64,000 bases of DNA, taken from contig JANQPX010000013.1 of NCBI GenBank assembly GCA_028285265.1, forward strand, positions 62,001 to 126,000. Direction: 5' to 3'. A program made the translations under genes and the position numbers. Below the pieces are notes generated by a model. That model saw only the letters and a list, made by a program, of their open reading frames with translations, was not told where the DNA came from and did no database searches. Below, piece by piece: positions 63,205 to 64,000 of this stretch. Numbering within the stretch: position 1 is the first letter of the stretch; each line of letters starts with the position of its first letter. Source of the DNA: Geminicoccaceae bacterium. Its GTDB lineage: Bacteria; Pseudomonadota; Alphaproteobacteria; Geminicoccales; Geminicoccaceae.

Positions 63205-63684
63205 TTGGCTAAAGAGCAGGTCCCCGGACGGAAGGTCGTCGCCAGAAACCGCCGGGCCACCCACGATTATTTCATCGACGAACGCTTCGAGGCCGGTCTC
63301 ATGCTGGTTGGCACCGAAGTTAAATCACTGCGCGACGGTCGTGCCACGATCAACGAGGCCTACGCAGCCGAGCAGGGCGGCGAGATTTTTTTGATCAACG
63401 CGACGATCTCTGAATACCGCGGCGGTAATCGCTTCAATCACGAGCCGAAGCGGCCCCGGAAGCTCCTTTTGAAGAAAAAGGAAATGGCAAAGCTCGCGGG
63501 TGCCGTGAAGAAGAAGGGGCAGACGATCATTCCTCTGTCGCTTTACTTCAACCCGCGCGGTCTTGCCAAACTTGAAATCGGCCTGGCTCGAGGCAAAACG
63601 ACGGTCGACAAGCGCCATAGCATCAAGGACCGGGACTGGAAGCGCGAAAAAGAGCAACTCTTCAAGAAGAATTTGCGCAACTAG
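63205..63684 (+). CDS. smpB: SsrA-binding protein SmpB
   Basis: A 159-residue tmRNA partner that rescues stalled ribosomes. It is full length and shows [64 protein letters not shown], and a basic C-terminal tail ([17 protein letters not shown]). The start is TTG at 63205, since no ATG or GTG in frame lies between the dapA stop and the conserved text. No tmRNA gene was recognised in the window. Confidence 0.95.
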   Translation: MAKEQVPGRKVVARNRRATHDYFIDERFEAGLMLVGTEVKSLRDGRATINEAYAAEQGGEIFLINATISEYRGGNRFNHEPKRPRKLLLKKKEMAKLAGAVKKKGQTIIPLSLYFNPRGLAKLEIGLARGKTTVDKRHSIKDRDWKREKEQLFKKNLRN

Positions 63685-63736
63685 CCCAGCCTCCAGAAAA
63701 GCGCCTGACCGGCGGCATCGCTTGCGGTCAACGGGT

Positions 63737-63764
63737 AAAAAAAGCGGCCCGTTGCCCGGGCCGC
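63737..63764 (-). terminator. Intrinsic terminator of the minus-strand gene at the right edge
   Basis: GCGGCCCG (63744-63751) and CGGGCCGC (63757-63764) pair around five bases. On the minus strand the stem is followed by seven T (63743 to 63737). It lies 38 bases beyond the stop of the gene entering from the right edge, the classical layout. Confidence 0.85.
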
Positions 63765-63802
63765 CGCATGTAGAGAGATCTTCGAACCAAAACGATGGCG
63801 GT

Positions 63803-64000
63803 TCAGACCGAGCAGCCTTGGCCGCCGTCATTGTCGGAACCGCAGTCGCTGCCGCCCGGGCCATCACCACCATCATGCCCGCCTTGGTCATCGCTGACGT
63901 CGTAAGGTTGAAGGATCGGATAAGGCAACGGAACAACCTCACCGTGGCCATCAGCGCACGAAGGCGGCGGGGTAGGCTCGCAACCACAATCTTCTTCCCC
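63803..64000 (-). CDS. C-terminal end of a Gly/Asp/Cys-rich protein (5' end beyond window)
   Basis: An open frame of 65 codons runs from the right edge to a TGA at 63803-63805. It starts with Cys and Pro (DCGCEPTPPPSC), continues with VVPLPYPILQPYDV, and ends in a Gly/Asp-rich tail (QGGHDGGDGPGGSDCGSD, then GGQGCSV). The tail composition suggests an exported or metal-binding protein, but the family cannot be named from this fragment. The intrinsic terminator just downstream supports this being a real 3' end. Confidence 0.7.
   Translation of the reverse strand, partial: GEEDCGCEPTPPPSCADGHGEVVPLPYPILQPYDVSDDQGGHDGGDGPGGSDCGSDNDGGQGCSV

Noticed and set aside
62160-63260. Upstream 366-codon extension of the slt frame across dapA
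   Set aside because: It is antisense to the well-supported dapA gene and has no transglycosylase or signal-peptide content. High GC content keeps such frames open by chance.
1-64000. tRNA, rRNA, tmRNA, CRISPR arrays, IS elements, riboswitches
   Set aside because: I scanned for T-loop-like GGTTCGA contexts, repeated spacers, transposase motifs and terminal inverted repeats and found none that hold. A covariance-model search would be decisive for RNA genes.

Overview
The window reads as the chromosome of an alphaproteobacterium. GC content is moderately high. Several gene sets point the same way: a Caulobacter-type sphingolipid (ceramide) cluster, hopanoid gene hpnH next to ispH, two ethylmalonyl-CoA-pathway genes (mcl2, mch), and the slt / dapA-smpB layout. 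A deep-branching lineage such as Rhodospirillales or Kiloniellales is possible, but the genus cannot be fixed from the sequence alone. Ribosome-binding sites are mostly clear GGAG-type, and several genes start with GTG or TTG. I found no rRNA, tRNA, CRISPR array, insertion sequence or phage.

Region by region. 1-4000: a membrane-bound PAS-GGDEF protein cut by the left edge, an isochorismatase-fold hydrolase and a glutamine-synthetase-like ligase. 4336-6842: a polymorphic toxin with a CdiA-CT-like tRNase domain, followed by a SitI3-like immunity gene. This is the clearest conflict system here, and its secretion route is unknown. 7131-12250: a beta-1,2-glucanase-like protein, pyrC, a ThDP enzyme and pyrE. 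12637-14444: a MaoC hydratase overlapping a Bcr/CflA exporter.

14612-24894 is the lipid region. It holds acyl-AMP ligase, CerR-like reductase, acyl carrier protein and serine palmitoyltransferase, in the same order as the Caulobacter ceramide genes. These are followed by a nucleotidyltransferase-fold protein, a ceramide/diacylglycerol-kinase-like protein and a metallophosphoesterase, which resemble the Caulobacter anionic-sphingolipid head-group set. A HIT protein and an LptF/LptG permease pair come next, away from the usual lptD-surA neighbours. The block could therefore encode synthesis, head-group modification and export of a sphingolipid. The ceramide synthase gene is not in the window.

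25044-33894: a VOC protein and upp converging on a long inverted repeat, a PhnD-like protein, a lipoprotein hydrolase with an Asp nucleophile elbow, a chromate export pair (chrA plus a rhodanese-ChrB fusion), a Tat-exported MBL hydrolase and small exported proteins. 34129-40512: periplasmic SMP-30 lactonase, enolase-superfamily dehydratase, SDR, split transketolase and a PhyH dioxygenase, suggesting oxidative sugar or sugar-acid catabolism. 40520-48019: methyltransferase, ispH-hpnH, mcl2, mch, GNAT and sseA. 48141-52090: an unusual large protein of unknown function, cysK, and a Dus enzyme with an actinobacterial-looking tail. 52369-55957: SDR, NeuB-like synthase without a SAF domain, CMP-sugar synthetase and histidine phosphatase, a probable nonulosonate branch for a surface glycan. 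56162-64000: an acidic protein, a dihaem cytochrome c, a slt-HAD-threonine dehydratase operon, dapA-smpB, and the Gly/Asp/Cys-rich end of a protein cut by the right edge.
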